This document shows, one piece after another, positions 20,219-34,556 of a DNA stretch of 64,000 nucleotides (positions within the stretch are counted from its first letter, which is position 1; each line of letters begins with the position of its first letter). The position numbers were made by a program, and so were the translations under genes. Where the stretch lies: NCBI GenBank assembly GCA_014529385.2, contig CM043948.1:22903451-22967450 (forward strand), written 5' to 3'. The notes under the pieces are model-generated. The model was not told where the DNA came from. It saw nothing but the letters and a program-made list of their open reading frames with translations, and did no database searches. The stretch comes from Adiantum capillus-veneris (Eukaryota; Streptophyta; Polypodiopsida; Polypodiales; Pteridaceae).

Positions 20219-21540
20219 TCAGACCAGGGGAGACATCTGTACCTGTAGAGGGGCCCGCAAGAAAGGCTGTCTCTCTCTCGCCAAGCGATTCGTGGCAAAG
20301 GCGCTGCCAAGAGATCTCCTAGCAGTTGGAGAAGGCCCTGCGCCCTGGGTCGACTGTAAAACTGAAACGGGCAGAGGGGGAGGGGGGGGGGGGGGGGGAG
20401 AGAAGGAGCAGGGGGGAGCGGTGGAGAAGAGGGTCGGGGGGGGGGGGGAGCGGCAGAGGTAGAGGGGCGGGGGGAAGAGGCGGCGGGAGGATGATGAGGA
20501 GGGGGGGAACTCTGGGGGTGGGGGGGGAGGGGCTGTCGAAGGTGAAGCTGGGTTGGGGACTGGAGCAGTGACCTCATCTTGCTCAAGAGGACCAACACGG
20601 TTCCCGTGGGAACCCATTGCTGCTGAGGAGACGCCTGAGGACCACTCTGAGTGCCAGGTTGTCGCTGTGGTCCCTGTCGTCGTCGACCACGGGCCTGCTG
20701 GCATCCTAGGATCAGAGGGTGGTTCTACATGCGTTGTTGTGCCTCTGTCTGTGTCTGCTGGCCAGCCCTTGCCGGCTGGGGCTGAGTCTGTGGTGTAGGT
20801 CGAGGCCTCCTCCGTGGACAGGCCTTCGGTAGATGGCCCATCTGTCGACAAATGAAGCAGTGGTTTGGGAGGCCCCAATACTCCACACTTTGTCTAAACC
20901 AACCTCAACTCACCCGAGGCAGAAAAATAACCTTTGGGAGCATGTGAGTGTCTCTGACCAAAACGCGAACTGAGGGAATGCCAGCCGCCTTGGCAACTAC
21001 TGAGGTTGCCGTGCTAGGTGTCTCCAGGACAGTCCCAATGGCTGAGCCGATCCTGGACAAAAGTGGTTAAGTACTCCCTCCGCAAAGCCGGAAAGCAGAC
21101 GAAGATGGGGATGTTTGCCCCTTCTACCAGAACATCCGAAGCATATTCAAAACGATGTCTCCACTATCGAAAGTGGGGTCGAGCTGCTCAGATGGTCAAA
21201 GTACTCATGGCGATGACCTTGGACGCCATCTCGGAGGTCTCAAACTCGATCTGATAGTAACCTTGTCCGAGTATTTGTACGTCCAAGATCTTGCCCACCT
21301 TTGCGAGAAGGTGGGCCTGGAGAAGGTCACGTAGCTCTCCTCTGCTGGGTCCGGTGCGGAGAATCTTGCAGATGATAGAAGTCGTCTGCAAGCGCTCTAC
21401 TTCTGTGGCTAGGCTCGCTTCTTTGTCGGTGAAAGAGCAAGTCGAATGGAGGGCTCAGCGGGGTCGGGCGAGGCTGCTTCGGAGGAGTCCCTCGAGTGCG
21501 GAGCATGAGTCTCCGTTTGTGTCTGTTGCTCTGTAGGAAA
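20219..21540 (-). pseudogene. L1 ORF1: DUF4283-like domain, CCHC knuckle, Pro-rich tail
   Basis: The N-terminal part (21,391-21,188) reads LLQAHLLAKVGKILDVQILG, then YYQIEFETSEMASKVI, like the RRM-like DUF4283 of plant L1 ORF1. A zinc knuckle CFICRQMGHLPKAC (C-x2-C-x4-H-x4-C) lies near 20,845. Poly-G runs at 20,380-20,540 code for a Pro/Ser-rich tail. ORF1 binds L1 RNA. The frame changes several times. Confidence 0.75.
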
Positions 21541-21969
21541 AGGGAGTGAGAAGGCTAACGCTTCAGAACTCGGCGAGTAGAGTCCAAATGTGAATCCAGT
21601 GCAAGGCTATTCAAGCGAGGCCTTCGGGGCGGCGGGGAGGGGGGGGGTGGGGGTGAAAATGCGCAAAGGGTTGGGGGGGGGGGGGTGAGGGGGTGAGGAT
21701 ATGGGGGATTGCAATTGCGGGGGCAGCGGGCAGTGAACGAGAGGGGGGCAGCGAGCTAGATTGCACGCTGGCTGGATTGCACGCTGTCTGGGTGTAGGCT
21801 CAACAACACGCGCAGGAAGGACATTGTGCAGGCAGGGGGGTAAGCGGGGGGTAGCGCGCAGCAGGGGCTAGCACGCAGCGCAAGGGCGAAGGGGGAGAGA
21901 GGAAAGTGATGGCGAGGCAGGAGCAAGCCGGGGGGGGGGGGGAGCGTGCGGGGAGCAGCAGCGAGCGTC

Positions 21970-21982
21970 GGGTCATGCAGTT
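21970..21982. repeat. Right target-site duplication of the L1
   Basis: GGGTCATGCAGTT is the partner of 10,082-10,094. The Penelope-like reading continues in phase across the duplicated site. Confidence 0.85.
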
Positions 21983-23165
21983 CATGCCGATTGTTCTATT
22001 CTTCCTTTTGATTCCTGGAAAGACGTTTTCTCTAGAGGTACTAAATATAGGCTCCCTTCCTCGGACGACTTTTGCCTTCTCAAAGCCATAGAGAAAGGAA
22101 TTTCTAGTTTCATAGTAAAGTTTGAGGAGTCTTTAGGAGTTCAAGGTATTTTTACGCATTGGAAGTTTGTAGTCCTCAAAAAAGCTTCTTTGGAATTAAA
22201 ACCTTGCTCTAGGAACGTTTCTTCAGAAAGGAATAGCTTATCTTCTTCTGATCATTATGCTCTTAGGAAATTTCATTGCGATTTTATAATTTATTACGTA
22301 GATAAATGCTCTAATAACTTTGTTGTTACGTGCAAAAAGTTTCTAGTTAGAATGGTTGTTAGGTGAAGTGAACTCTCAAATTTACAATGGTTGTGATCTT
22401 TTGATGCAAGAGGTTATCTTGAAACATCAAGACTTTTGTAAGTCTTTTAGTTTCAAGTGCCAGCCTAAATTACCATTTTTGTATACTGTTTGAAAGTTCC
22501 ACAAAAATCCTATAAAACCTAGATTATAGCTGCTTCTTGTAACACCTCTCTGACTGAGGTTTCCAAATGGCTTAGTTATTGTTTCAAAGCCATTATACCT
22601 AGCGTAAATGATCTGTGAAAAAATCTGTTAAAGGAAGCAAGCGTACCTATTGGGCGTACCTACTGATTCAAGTTGGATGTTAAATGATTCGGTATGTGTG
22701 ATTTCCGTTGTAAAGTTTTTGAACTCTTCAAGAAGCATTAAGGAGAAATCTTCTCCTATATGTCTTTAACTTTTGACTTTACAACGGTATATACGAAGCT
22801 AAAGTTGGCGGACGTTAAATTCAGAGTCAAGTTTCTTATTTCAGAAGTTTTCGCATACCAACTTGAGAAGGATAGGTAGAAGGCATTGTTAGTAGAAAAG
22901 TAGGCCTTGAACTTTGACTTCTTATGGTTTAAGGTTAAGAATGTAAATGTAGACAAAAGAAGAAAGAGATTCACCAGGATTGTAGATGACATTGACATCA
23001 TATCTTGGTCAGATTTTCTTTTGGATAATTTATATATGACCGTCGGTGACTCTCTTTTGACGCAAACAATTGCTATCCCTATGGGCACCAATTGTGTCGT
23101 TTTTCTTGCTAAGTTCTATCTTTTTCTTGTGTCGTTTTTCTTGCTAAGTTCTATCTTTTTACTTA
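21970..23165 (+). mobile_element. Penelope-like element, reverse transcriptase part, decayed
   Basis: It continues the split element. It reads FDSWKDVFSRGTKYRLPSSD (from about 22,011), then LPFLYTV-KFHKNPIKPR, an RT motif A of the type FDFTTVYTKL (from 22,772), and DFLLDNLYMTVGD leading to IPMGTNC (23,075-23,095). The order and wording are those of Penelope-like RTs with the MGTNCAP motif. Several stops and frameshifts are present, and a 35 bp tandem duplication lies at 23,094-23,163. The YxDD catalytic box and any GIY-YIG endonuclease are missing. Confidence 0.6.
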
Positions 23166-23178
23166 TGATTTGCGATCA

Positions 23179-23385
23179 GGCAAGTTATATCAGAATAAAA
23201 ATCATGCAAAACCTTCTGGACAGCCGGCATCATGAGAAGCTGCTGCAATTCAGCAAGTTGAACTTGTACTTGCTGACGTTCATCTTTAATGGTTCTCCCT
23301 TGACTCATCATGGTTCTTTCCGTTCCTTCCCTGAATCGTCCTCCTTTGCAAGGAAAGAGAGGTAGGCGAGGTTTGATACCACTAT
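23179..23385 (-). mobile_element. Possible LTR-retrotransposon leader and gag start
   Basis: On the minus strand GTGGTATCAAACC (about 23,383-23,371) resembles the plant initiator-Met tRNA binding site TGGTATCAGAGC. It is followed by a frame with MMSQGRTIKDERQQVQVQLA and ELQQLL, a gag-like N-terminal helix. No LTR was delimited. Confidence 0.3.
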
Positions 23386-23479
23386 TAAAATAGAGACTAG
23401 ATGGCTACTGTCATAAATCTAAGCAGCGCATAGCTGTACAGCATTATAAAGTGTGTAACGGTGAAATAGTGGGTAGTAC

Positions 23480-23927
23480 AAGCTCAGTGTGTGAACATTA
23501 TCTGAGGATGTCCGACATTGGGCGGTGTCCAAGGATGTGCTGCATTTGTACCCGTAGAATATTGTCTATGTCCGCCATTGTAAGTACTTGTACTGGATGT
23601 CTTGCATGTTGAGCTGAAGCGATCCGTATCCTTTGTTGTAGTTTTCGTCCATGTTGTGAGGTACCTCCTAGTCGCGGGCGTCTGGATCTCTCTAGCTCAA
23701 TCAACATACCTCTGGTGTGGGTGATATCTTGGCTCTGCTGAGTGGTCTGCCCCTCTGTCTATCCAGTAGGTGGTCTATAGAAATTTGTATTTTGCCTCAA
23801 TGATTGCGTCTCTGCTGGTCTCTGCAACAACAGGCTCTCTTTTGTCTATGTAACTCGAGTAAAAATAACCCTAGACATCTCTGACCCTAGATAGTGGTCC
23901 AAAACCCTGTTTGAAGAGAGAATGGAA
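23480..23927 (-). mobile_element. TC-LINE ORF2 C-terminal fragment
   Basis: It contains the family's C-terminal frame (ERSRRPRLGGTSQHGRKLQQ, RIRIASAQHARHPVQVLTM). It is interrupted at its right end by a G1 solo LTR and resumes at about 25,238. Confidence 0.8.
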
Positions 23928-25237
23928 TGGCTGAAACCAGCCCGAAGGACGGTAGACTTCAGCTTTCACCCGAATCTTTACTTGATAAAGTTTACTTGAA
24001 CTTTACGACTTAGAGAAACTTCATGAATAAACCTTGACTGGAATTAACACTTCAAGCAAAGCACGTCTGGGAGCTAGAGTGCTTCCAAGCAGACATCGAC
24101 ACCCTGTAGGTCCCAAAGACTGGCGCCCCTTTCGGTATTTCTTTATTCTTTTAAACTTAGGAGAAAACCTGCAAGTTCCTACGAGTTGTCCCACTTTTAC
24201 CGGGCTGAAAATGACCTACTGTAGCCCATTTTGGAGGCTTCAGAATCAAAATCCCCATGTAAAAGGTGACTTTCCCGGCGCATACGAGCACTTTCCCAAA
24301 CCTTGCGAGAATTTGCAGCACTCTGAATCCTCTGTTTTCTTCCCCAAAAATGCACCCGATCACCTGTACCATGATCCCATCACTTTCCCAAAGCTCCCGG
24401 GGGTAGTAGGGTCAAACCCTAAACCTGAAAAATACAGAGCAGGCTGTATTTTACTGTTTCGGGCTCCGTTTCGTGTGCCGGTGGTATCCGTAGCAAGCCC
24501 TCGTACTCCCACACATGTGGGGCTACTTGCGCTTTGAATCGAATGAGATTTCTCGCGTGAAATCTGTCCTACTTGACCTATACCTGTGGGGGACTACTAA
24601 TTAGCAATTAGCTAATCCAGTACCTAGACAAGAGCCTCTTGCCTCGGCATACGCACTGGAACCCACACAAATTTACATACAGATGGAAAGCCCTTGAGCT
24701 GGGTAGTACGGTATTGTATTCAAAGGGGGAGAGAGATGCGCGAGAGCGGAATCATCGTGCTACATAAGACAAGGGAGAAGGCAAGCTTTTCATTAATGCT
24801 ATGATTACCTGCACCCACTACTCACACACACTTGTGTTCACTTATAAAGTCAAATCAGCCTCCTCTCTTAATTTGGGCCCCCCCTCTTCCTGCATACTTG
24901 GAAAAATCATCTGGAGCCGCCATGTGTCCACTTTGTCTCTTTTGAGTTGATCTCCTAGTACCCACCGACTTATAAAGTGTAGCGAGGGGCCTAAATGACT
25001 TTGAACTGAGCCTAGACACTCTTTTAGTGCTCTGATTTCAATTCCGACTGGCCTGCCCACCTCGTGGCGACTTGCCCTCTTCGACTGCGGGTGAAACTCT
25101 CGGCTGTTGGTCGTTTCACATTGGCCACACAATGTCCGGCCCATTTGTCACTTTAAAAAGAGGGTCCCATAAATTAAATAAAAATCAAGGGAAAGAAACC
25201 AACAACTAAGGTTAGTGGTTGCTACAGCCTCGTGACA
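23928..25237 (+). mobile_element. G1 solo LTR
   Basis: About 1.3 kb, starting near TGAAACCAGCCCG and ending GCCTCGTGACA. It is the same repeat as 38,442-39,983, 48,318-49,644 and 50,941-52,045. Internal G1 genes are on the opposite strand relative to this reading, so the element sense is minus. It interrupts a TC-LINE; the target duplication is not clear here. Confidence 0.8.
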
Positions 25238-25769
25238 ATCGCCCCCATATCTCGTAGTACACCAGACAGCGACATATGTAATGCAGCTTTGTTTCAGGCT
25301 CCAAATCGCATAGCTGGCATATCCTAGGCTTTGCTAGTATCCCCTTAAATATGCCAATCTCAACCTCAAGAACTGTGAAGAGGTGCATAACTGACCAATA
25401 GCGCACCGTATCCCCGAAGATAAATGGGTATCCATGTAACTAGGTCTAGTCACAACCCATCGTCCGTCAGTTGGAGAAGATGAAATCTATGGAAAGCCAT
25501 CTTCGTGCCCAATTCTCGTGTCGGCCGAATCCAATTTCTCCTAGTGTCAAGTTGAGACAAGTTTTAACGAACGAGCCTTGTGATCTCTATGTGTGTAATA
25601 AACAGAGAGGGTGCATCCAAAAGTGTACTGAAAGGAGGCAATTATCTATACTGAAACCTTTTAATTTAAACCATGATGTCATCTGTCCATACGAGAAAGC
25701 AGTATCCCCTTGCATTGTAGCTGCTAGGAAGACTCAAGAGCTAAGTAGGCATATCTGGGTTTGGGAAGG
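25238..25769 (-). mobile_element. TC-LINE ORF2 C-terminal fragment
   Basis: Continues the TC-LINE of 23,480-23,927. The minus strand reads ICQLCDLEPETKLHYICRC (the C-terminal CCHC) and the upstream region. It ends at the G2 solo LTR. Confidence 0.8.
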
Positions 25770-26303
25770 TGTCACAAGCTGATGACGCGGCATGACCCGT
25801 GTACATTAAAATAAAGATTTCCAATTATAAGTTGTTCCAACTTATGGGCAACTGCCGATGGGGCCAAAGGGACACAAAAAAAATTGTGAAGAAGCTTCTG
25901 ACGTGGCTGGCTGTACGGATGCCCTCGAATTCTGCTACTGACGTGGCAAGCTGTACGGAATTCCGTAGATTGCGTTGGCTGTATTGGGCGGCAGCTTTTG
26001 GCACCAGATGCGTTTGGAACTGATGCTTTTCATGTAAAGTGCTTTTCCAAGGCCAAGGATCTTTAAATAAAACCCTATGGCTCTCTCTGGCTCATTCAGA
26101 GTTGACGAGCCGGTGAGCAGAGGAGAGCCAAGGGCACTTGTACTTGCTCAATTATTTAATACAAAAGAAATTACTGAAAGGGGCGCCAGTGTTTGGGGCC
26201 AATCTCTCTGGGCACGGAACTACGCCGGGCCGTGTCGTCTCAATTGAACTGTGATTTAATTTTGTGAAATGTTTAAAGTGAATCTCTCTCTCGTGTCGCG
26301 ACA
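25770..26303 (+). mobile_element. G2 solo LTR
   Basis: 534 bp, TGTCACAAGCTG...CGCGACA. It shares with 40,215-40,865 the start, the TTTAAATA promoter-like box before GGCTC, the GGGGCCAAT...CTCTGG block and the short CT run near the end. No target duplication is evident, and the flanks belong to two different TC-LINE pieces. Confidence 0.75.
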
Positions 26304-28260
26304 GATTTCAGACTTGGGGTGTCCCAAGTTTTTTAGTCTTGTAATACACTGTGCATTGACATATATAATGCATCTCCGTTTCTAGCTTTGTGTGGCATAG
26401 GTGGAATATCCTCCTGGCTGTTGGTATCCCCTTGAATCTACTAGTCGCAATCTCGAGCTGGTGCGAAGATGTCCGTATCTGACCAGTGACACGCCGTAAC
26501 CCATGAGAAAGATAGCTAGGTCGAATCACAAATCGAACTGCAAGAACCTCTGTCAATATATCTCTAGCATGTAGAAAGTGCTCTGCTACTAGACCATCAT
26601 GATCATATGCCATTCTGGTCTTCATCGTGTCAATGGCTGTCTTTACCATCTCAGTGGTAAAGAAGGTACTCGTTGATGGGCATGGCTCAGGAGGATTTGG
26701 AAGGGGTGTTTGTCGAGGGACCGTATATAAGGATGTTGAATACTGACCCCACACATCAAGGGAAGTAATCATTGGGGGAGGAGAGTGCTCATGAAAGAGA
26801 CTCCATGCCTCTCTCTCGTCTCTACTGAGGAACAACTCGTATAAATCTCTCCCCATCTGAGCTAGGAACGCTCGCTTTTTCCGTCGGCGGACAAGGCGCT
26901 GGCTATTCAAGACTGTCTGCAATTGATGACCCCTAGGAGGAGATCTCTTTGAAGGTGTGCTCTTGTCTCCCTGCATTCCGCATCATACCAACTACTCTCA
27001 GGCATGCTCCCAGGACGGTGTCTCTGATTAGGCTGAGTGTGTGGGTATGCCTCTGCTGCTGCAACATGCAGTCTCTCAGTCAGCAAAGTGGTGATCTCCT
27101 TCACTGAGAGTCGTGGCTTGGCTGCTCTACATAAGACGACCATAGATCTCCTTTGTATAAACGAAGTCAGTCTCTAGTGTAAATGTATAGTGGGTATGTG
27201 TCCTCCGTCCTGACATCTGAGCTGTACTGTATTGAAAGGAGACTGAAAGTGTTAAGAGAGCATGATCCTTTGCTACACCCATTGGTCTGGGTTCTACTGT
27301 GAAATCTTGAATGCGAGGGATGAAGCTCGGCTGTCATGACATAGTCCACTGTGCTGGCCCCATGTGTGTGTGGGAAGCATAGTAAAACTAAAGTAAGGGG
27401 GAAAGATAAGAGCGACCTCCAACTGCAGCGCAGCTCAATGCCAACAGTAACACACTCCAAAGGCAAATCAAGCGGCTACAGTAGGCCGATTGTTGAGACG
27501 TGCACCTTGTTGCCGTGACATCATGTGTTCGAAAGTGTTCTCCCACTGGTCCCTGCCTGTCATTTGCTGTGCTGATTTTGCAAAGCAACCATGGCACATG
27601 CGCTTGCAGCCAAGTTGAGAGCAAAGCTTTTCGTGGCTGGTTAATCTTTTTGAAACGAACGCAAAAACCGAGGCGTCTTGGCTTGTTCTGTGAGATGGAA
27701 GAATGCGATCGCTTTCAATATCATGCCATAGTATTGGCCCGTCCACCTTAGCTGCTGCAGGAAATTGTTGTAGACCATTAAGTATGGCCAATCCATGTGA
27801 GGCCCCGAGCTCCATGAGATATCTCCCGTACTCGGTGTACTCATCTTGGGAGTGTCTGTCAAGCCCCATATCATTGGTATCTAGCTCTCAGTATCTCAAT
27901 TGAGGTATCATAAAAAGTTGTTTGATGATTTCTCGTGCGGGCATTAAAGGCCCCCAAGAGAATGATGTCACCATCTCTGGAAAACTCCCATATGTCCTCG
28001 TCTAATATAGAGAATGGGATGTCCTTCAGGTGCGGCATATACTAATGTGCGGGGGGGAAGTAACATATAGCAATGTACAAGAATATCCTTTCTTAGCGAT
28101 CTCGATCCATTTCTCTGTCTCATCCGCTTTTTGTTGGGTCTTTGTAATAACATGCATCCACGAAGTCGTCCCCTTCATTGTGCTGCTTGTTCCCTTCTTT
28201 GATGGCCCGCATTTGTTTGTGAACTACTGGGGGTTGAAGCTGTCCCTCTTCAAGTGTGTG
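26304..28260 (-). mobile_element. TC-LINE with an internal deletion
   Basis: Minus-strand order: ORF1 trace (about 28,170-28,080), endonuclease (27,870-27,000), linker and start of RT (26,976-26,540), then a direct jump to the C-terminal domain. The deletion joins ILTEVLAVRF to VIRPSYLSHGLRR, removing most of the reverse transcriptase. The 3' UTR is absent. Confidence 0.85.
26308..27870 (-). pseudogene. TC-LINE ORF2 remnant (endonuclease and deleted RT)
   Basis: The endonuclease region is frameshifted. The frame 26,976-26,308 has RRKKRAFLAQMGRDLYELFL, DVWGQYSTSLYTVPRQTPLP, MKTRMAYDHDGLVAEHFLHA, then the deletion and FHLCHTKLETEMHYICQC. The YxDD box is lost. Confidence 0.8.
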
Positions 28261-28836
<576 letters not shown>

Positions 28837-28852
28837 GAGAGAGAGAGAGAGA
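28837..28852. repeat. (GA)n between two TC-LINE copies
   Basis: A 16 bp GA run separating the 98 bp copy from the next copy. Confidence 0.9.
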
Positions 28853-30619
<1,767 letters not shown>

Positions 30620-31102
30620 TGAAATGTTATATTAACGTCTTCAAAAGGCCAAAGTGACCTATGAGACCAGAAAGTTACAATGTGGTGGAGTTGATACAAA
30701 GTCAGAGTAACAAGATGACAGAAATGACAAAATGACAAAATAAAATACTATGGAGTCCTAAACTGCTAGGTGTGAACCAAGCAGCTAAACAGGTAGCTGG
30801 GATAGCTAGATCACAGGAGATCCAGCATCGGTCGTTGGTGGTTCTCATCAATCTCCTCCATGGTCAGTAGTCTGACCGGGCGTCGTGCATGTCGAGCCAA
30901 AGTGATCCGAATCCTTCGATGCAGCCTCCGTCGATGCTCTGTAGTCCTTCGTAGTCGTGGGCGTCTGAATCTCCCCAACTCAGTCGCTCGCTCGATCACT
31001 GTGCCTTTGGTGTGAGGCGACGAGCTTTGCTGTGCTAGTAACTCCTCCGGGTGTCCAGTGATGGCAGCTCTAAAGAAGTCTGTGATCTGTCTCTAAGATT
31101 GG

Positions 31103-33224
31103 CTAGCCTCTCCTCTCATCAGGCTCTCTCTGTGTCTGCACAGCTCGAGCAAAAACAAACCCAGGCATTTTGATCATCGTACCGCATGACTCTAGAGAAT
31201 GGTCCAAAGCCTCTTTGAACAAGCAGTGGAAGCTGCCTCGTTTCTCGTAGTAGACGGGGCAGTGGCATGTGTAGTGCAACTCTATCTCAGGCTCAATGTC
31301 ACACAAGGGGCATGTCCTGGCGTGTGCTGGTACTCCGCTGTATCTCCCAGTCTCGATCCACAACTGGTGTGAGGATGTGCGTCTTTGGCCAATAGCACAT
31401 CGTATCCCATGAGACAAGTGGGTGTCCATGTATCTGGGCCTCGTCAGAAAACCATCCTCCGTAAGCTGGAGGAGATGCTCTCTGTAGAAAACCATCTTCG
31501 TGCCGAGCTCCTGTGCTAGCTGTATCCATGTCCTCTTGGTGTCTAGCTGAGTCAAGTCCTGGCGAATGAGCCTGGTGATCTCGGACTGTGTAAGAGTCAC
31601 CGAGGGCGCATCCAGGGAGTATAGGAAGGGAGGCAATCTGTCTATGCTGAACCCATGCGCCTGAAACCATGATGTCATCTCCCCATACCAGCATGCTGTA
31701 TCTCCCTGCATGGCTAACTGTCGAGAGGACTCAAGTGCAAGGCGGGCATATCTGTTTTTGGGAAGTTCCCACATGCGGTGTATGAAGGAGACAGATCTAG
31801 TGAGCGCCTCAACCACTAGTGGGGGGGCAGCTAGCTGTGCTCGAACAATAGGAGGTGGTACTGAGGCCTTGGCTCTAATGAGCCGCGAGATCATAGAGAC
31901 CAGAGGCTTCTCCATGTCCCCGCATCCATCATTGTGGCTTGTCCTCCCGTGATGATCCAATGAAGGTCCCCAAATCTCAGCTCCATAAAGCAATGCAGAA
32001 GCCACCAGAGTGTCAGAGAGCCAAAGCTTCGCACGAGGCTCCTGAAACCGAACCTGTGAACACATCCTTTCCAATCTACCCAATGCTACATGGGCTCTGG
32101 TCAGTCTAGTCTCTGCTGCCCTCCTCAATGATAATGCTGGCCCACTAAAAACCACTCCAAGGTAAGTATAAGCATCTGTATACTCTACTTTCTCCTGGCC
32201 GTATGTGAATGTTGGCGCTGACGTCCTGATCCATTGTGGGGTGCTTTTAAATACCATGACCTTGGTTTTACCAAGGTTGACGGACAAACCACTTCCCTGG
32301 GCAAACCTATGCAAAGCATCCAAGTGACGGTGCATCCCCTCCGGAGAGTCGAAGCTCAACACAATATCATCAACATATAACAATAGCGGAATCCATGTCC
32401 CTGCCAATTGTGCACCTCTATCACCATCTCTCTCAATGTAGTCAGAAACCTCATCCACATACCACCAAATAGAGTAGCAGAGAGCGGGCAGCCCTGCTTC
32501 ACCCCAATAGTGGAGTAAACCGGTGTGGATAGACCCTCTAAGGTACGTACATTCCCTACTACTGACACGTATAATGCCATGAACCTCCAAAATTAGCTTT
32601 GTGGGTACTCCCATTTGCGGTAATGTGCGCCTGAATCTAGCTCTGGGCACTGTGTCAAATGCTTTGCGGAAATCCACAAAGCTAGAATAGACCCGTCGCC
32701 TACGCGATCTGCCCTCGTCAATGATGGCTCAGAGTGTCAAGATATGGTCAAGAGTAGAAAAACCCCTCCTGAAACCTGCCTGCCGGGCTGCGCGTATCCC
32801 CTCGCTCTCTGCCCGTCTACTTAGCTGCTACTCAAGAATAGATGCGTACAACCGTGCCAATGTGTGTCTAATCATGATAGTGCGATAATTCCCAGGCTCC
32901 ATAGGGTCTCCTGACTTGAAGATAGGTACAATAGTAGATAGGCTCCAAGTATCAGGTAGGCCCTCACACATGGCACGGTTAAACATAACTCCTAGAAGCT
33001 CTGCTAGTAAATCTCTGGCATGCGTGAAATGCTCAGCCACTAAGCCATCATGATCATATGCTCTCCGAGTCCTCATCCTGTCAATGGCCTTCCTCACCAT
33101 CTCAGCGGTGAAAAAAGCACATGTGTGTGGGCATGGATCGGGGGGGTCGAGAAGGGGGGGTTGCTCAGGAACTATGTAGAGAGATGCGGCATACTGGCCC
33201 CAGACCTCTGTAGAATTAATGGCA

Positions 33225-33263
<39 letters not shown>

Positions 33264-34556
33264 GGGTGGGTGTGCTCATGAAAGAGCGGCGATGCCTCAC
33301 GTGAGTCCTGACTCAAGAATAGCTGGTATAGATCCTACTCTAGGAGAGCCAAAAATGTCCTCTTCTTCCGCCGCACTAGGCGTCGGAAGTTATTCTGTGA
33401 CTGTCTGTGAGTGATGTCCCCCAAAAGCACCTCCCTCTGAAGTCTAGCTGTAGTGTCCTGGCATTCCTCATCATACCAATTGTTCTGAGGCATGCTCCCT
33501 GAACGGCGTCGCTGCTCAGATTGGGTATGTGGGTATGCCTCTGCTGCTGCATCATGTAGTGTCTGTGTCAGTATAGTAGTAAGCTCCTCCAGAGGTCGCT
33601 GTGGCCCCTCTATGCACATGCGTGTGTAGATCCCATCTATGTATACAAAGCCCGTCTCCCGCGTGAAGGTGTAGCGAATATGGGTTGCTGCCCGGAGCCT
33701 GTGTGCTACACTAAACTGAAAACTGATGGTCAATGACACAAGAGCATGGTCCACTGCCACAACAACAGGTCTGGGTCCAACCGTGAGATCCTGGATACTA
33801 GAGATGAGGCTCGGCTGTTGCATGACATAATCTACTGTGCTGCCTCCATGTCTGTGTGGAAAGCATGTAAAACCCCCCGCAGCGGGAAATCTCTGTAGGC
33901 CATTCAAAATGGCCAATCCATGTGCAGTCCCCATGTCTATCAAGTGTCGTCCATACTTAGTGTGTTTTTTCATCCTGGGATAGTCTGGATAGGCCCGTCT
34001 CTGCAACATCCAACTCTCTTAGCATCTCCTCTGAAGTATCATAAAATACTGTTTGATGATGGGCAGTCCTAGCATTGAAATCCCCTAGAATGATGATGTC
34101 ACCATCTCTAGAAAACTTCCATATGTCATCATCCAAAATAGGGAAGGGGGACTGTCCTTTGGGTGGTGCATAAACTGACGTACTTGGGGGAAAGTAGCAT
34201 ATAGCAATGTAAAGATATCTACATGTCTCTCCTCTCAATCGCACCCACATGTACCTAGGTTGATCATCCCTGCGGGCTATATGTTTCAATGGCTGCAACT
34301 CTTCCTTGAATAACACTGCAACTAATCTTGAGCCCCGCCCTGTGTGCTCTCATCGTGTCTCCTGTTTATATGCAGTCTCCCATCTATATCCACTAATGTG
34401 AGGCATAGATTGCCCGGGGGCGTGATGTCTCTCAAAGTAGAAGACGGTGTCTCTTCCCGAAAAACTATCCTCAAAAGCACCCACATCAAGGCGCATAGAT
34501 CCATTACAATTCCAGGTAGCAACTTTGAGTGTGGTCCCATAGGTCTCTCACCGTCA
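31103..34556 (-). pseudogene. TC-LINE ORF2: APE endonuclease, RT, CCHC
   Basis: Endonuclease: ISGY region, then IILGDFNARTAHHQTVFYDT. A linker contains a poly-Pro run coded by poly-C (33,227-33,262). RT: TWSLSTIVPIFKSGDPMEPG, MDFRKAFDTVPRARF, GVKQGCPLSATLF, LLLYVDDIVLSF. The C-terminal part has CPLCDIEPEIELHYTCHC (C-x2-C-x8-H-x4-C). The 31,103-32,677 frame is 524 codons but shifts within the RT near 32,480. It is expected to nick target DNA and copy the RNA there. Confidence 0.88.
33227..33262. repeat. Poly-G run (36 bp) inside TC-LINE ORF2
   Basis: It codes poly-Pro in the linker between endonuclease and RT. A second copy of the element has its own run at the equivalent place (59,616-59,646). 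Confidence 0.95.

Larger units (their letters stand above)
10093..21969 (-). mobile_element. Plant L1-type LINE, near full length, split by LTR-C
   Basis: On the minus strand it runs from a G/C-rich 5' region (about 21,969) through ORF1 (DUF4283-like domain plus CCHC) and ORF2 (APE endonuclease, reverse transcriptase, zf-RVT-like C-terminus) to a poly(A) tail (poly-T at 10,093-10,104). It has a 13 bp target duplication. Without the LTR-C insertion (14,055-19,110 plus one 5 bp duplicate) it is about 6.8 kb, a normal length for plant L1. Many frameshifts and stops show that it is inactive. A 5'-truncated relative lies at 40,994-42,977. Confidence 0.9.

Noticed and set aside
20326-20571. Gly/Arg-rich plus-strand frame at the poly-G runs
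   Set aside because: It is the complement of the Pro/Ser-rich tail of L1 ORF1 on the minus strand.
22980-23010. IVDDIDI as the RT catalytic YxDD box of the Penelope-like element
   Set aside because: It lies before the MGTNC motif; the true YxDD box comes after that motif in this RT group, so this is a chance likeness.
25770-26303. A 5 bp target duplication for this G2 solo LTR
   Set aside because: The flanks GAAGG and GATTT do not match, and the bordering TC-LINE pieces are not collinear.
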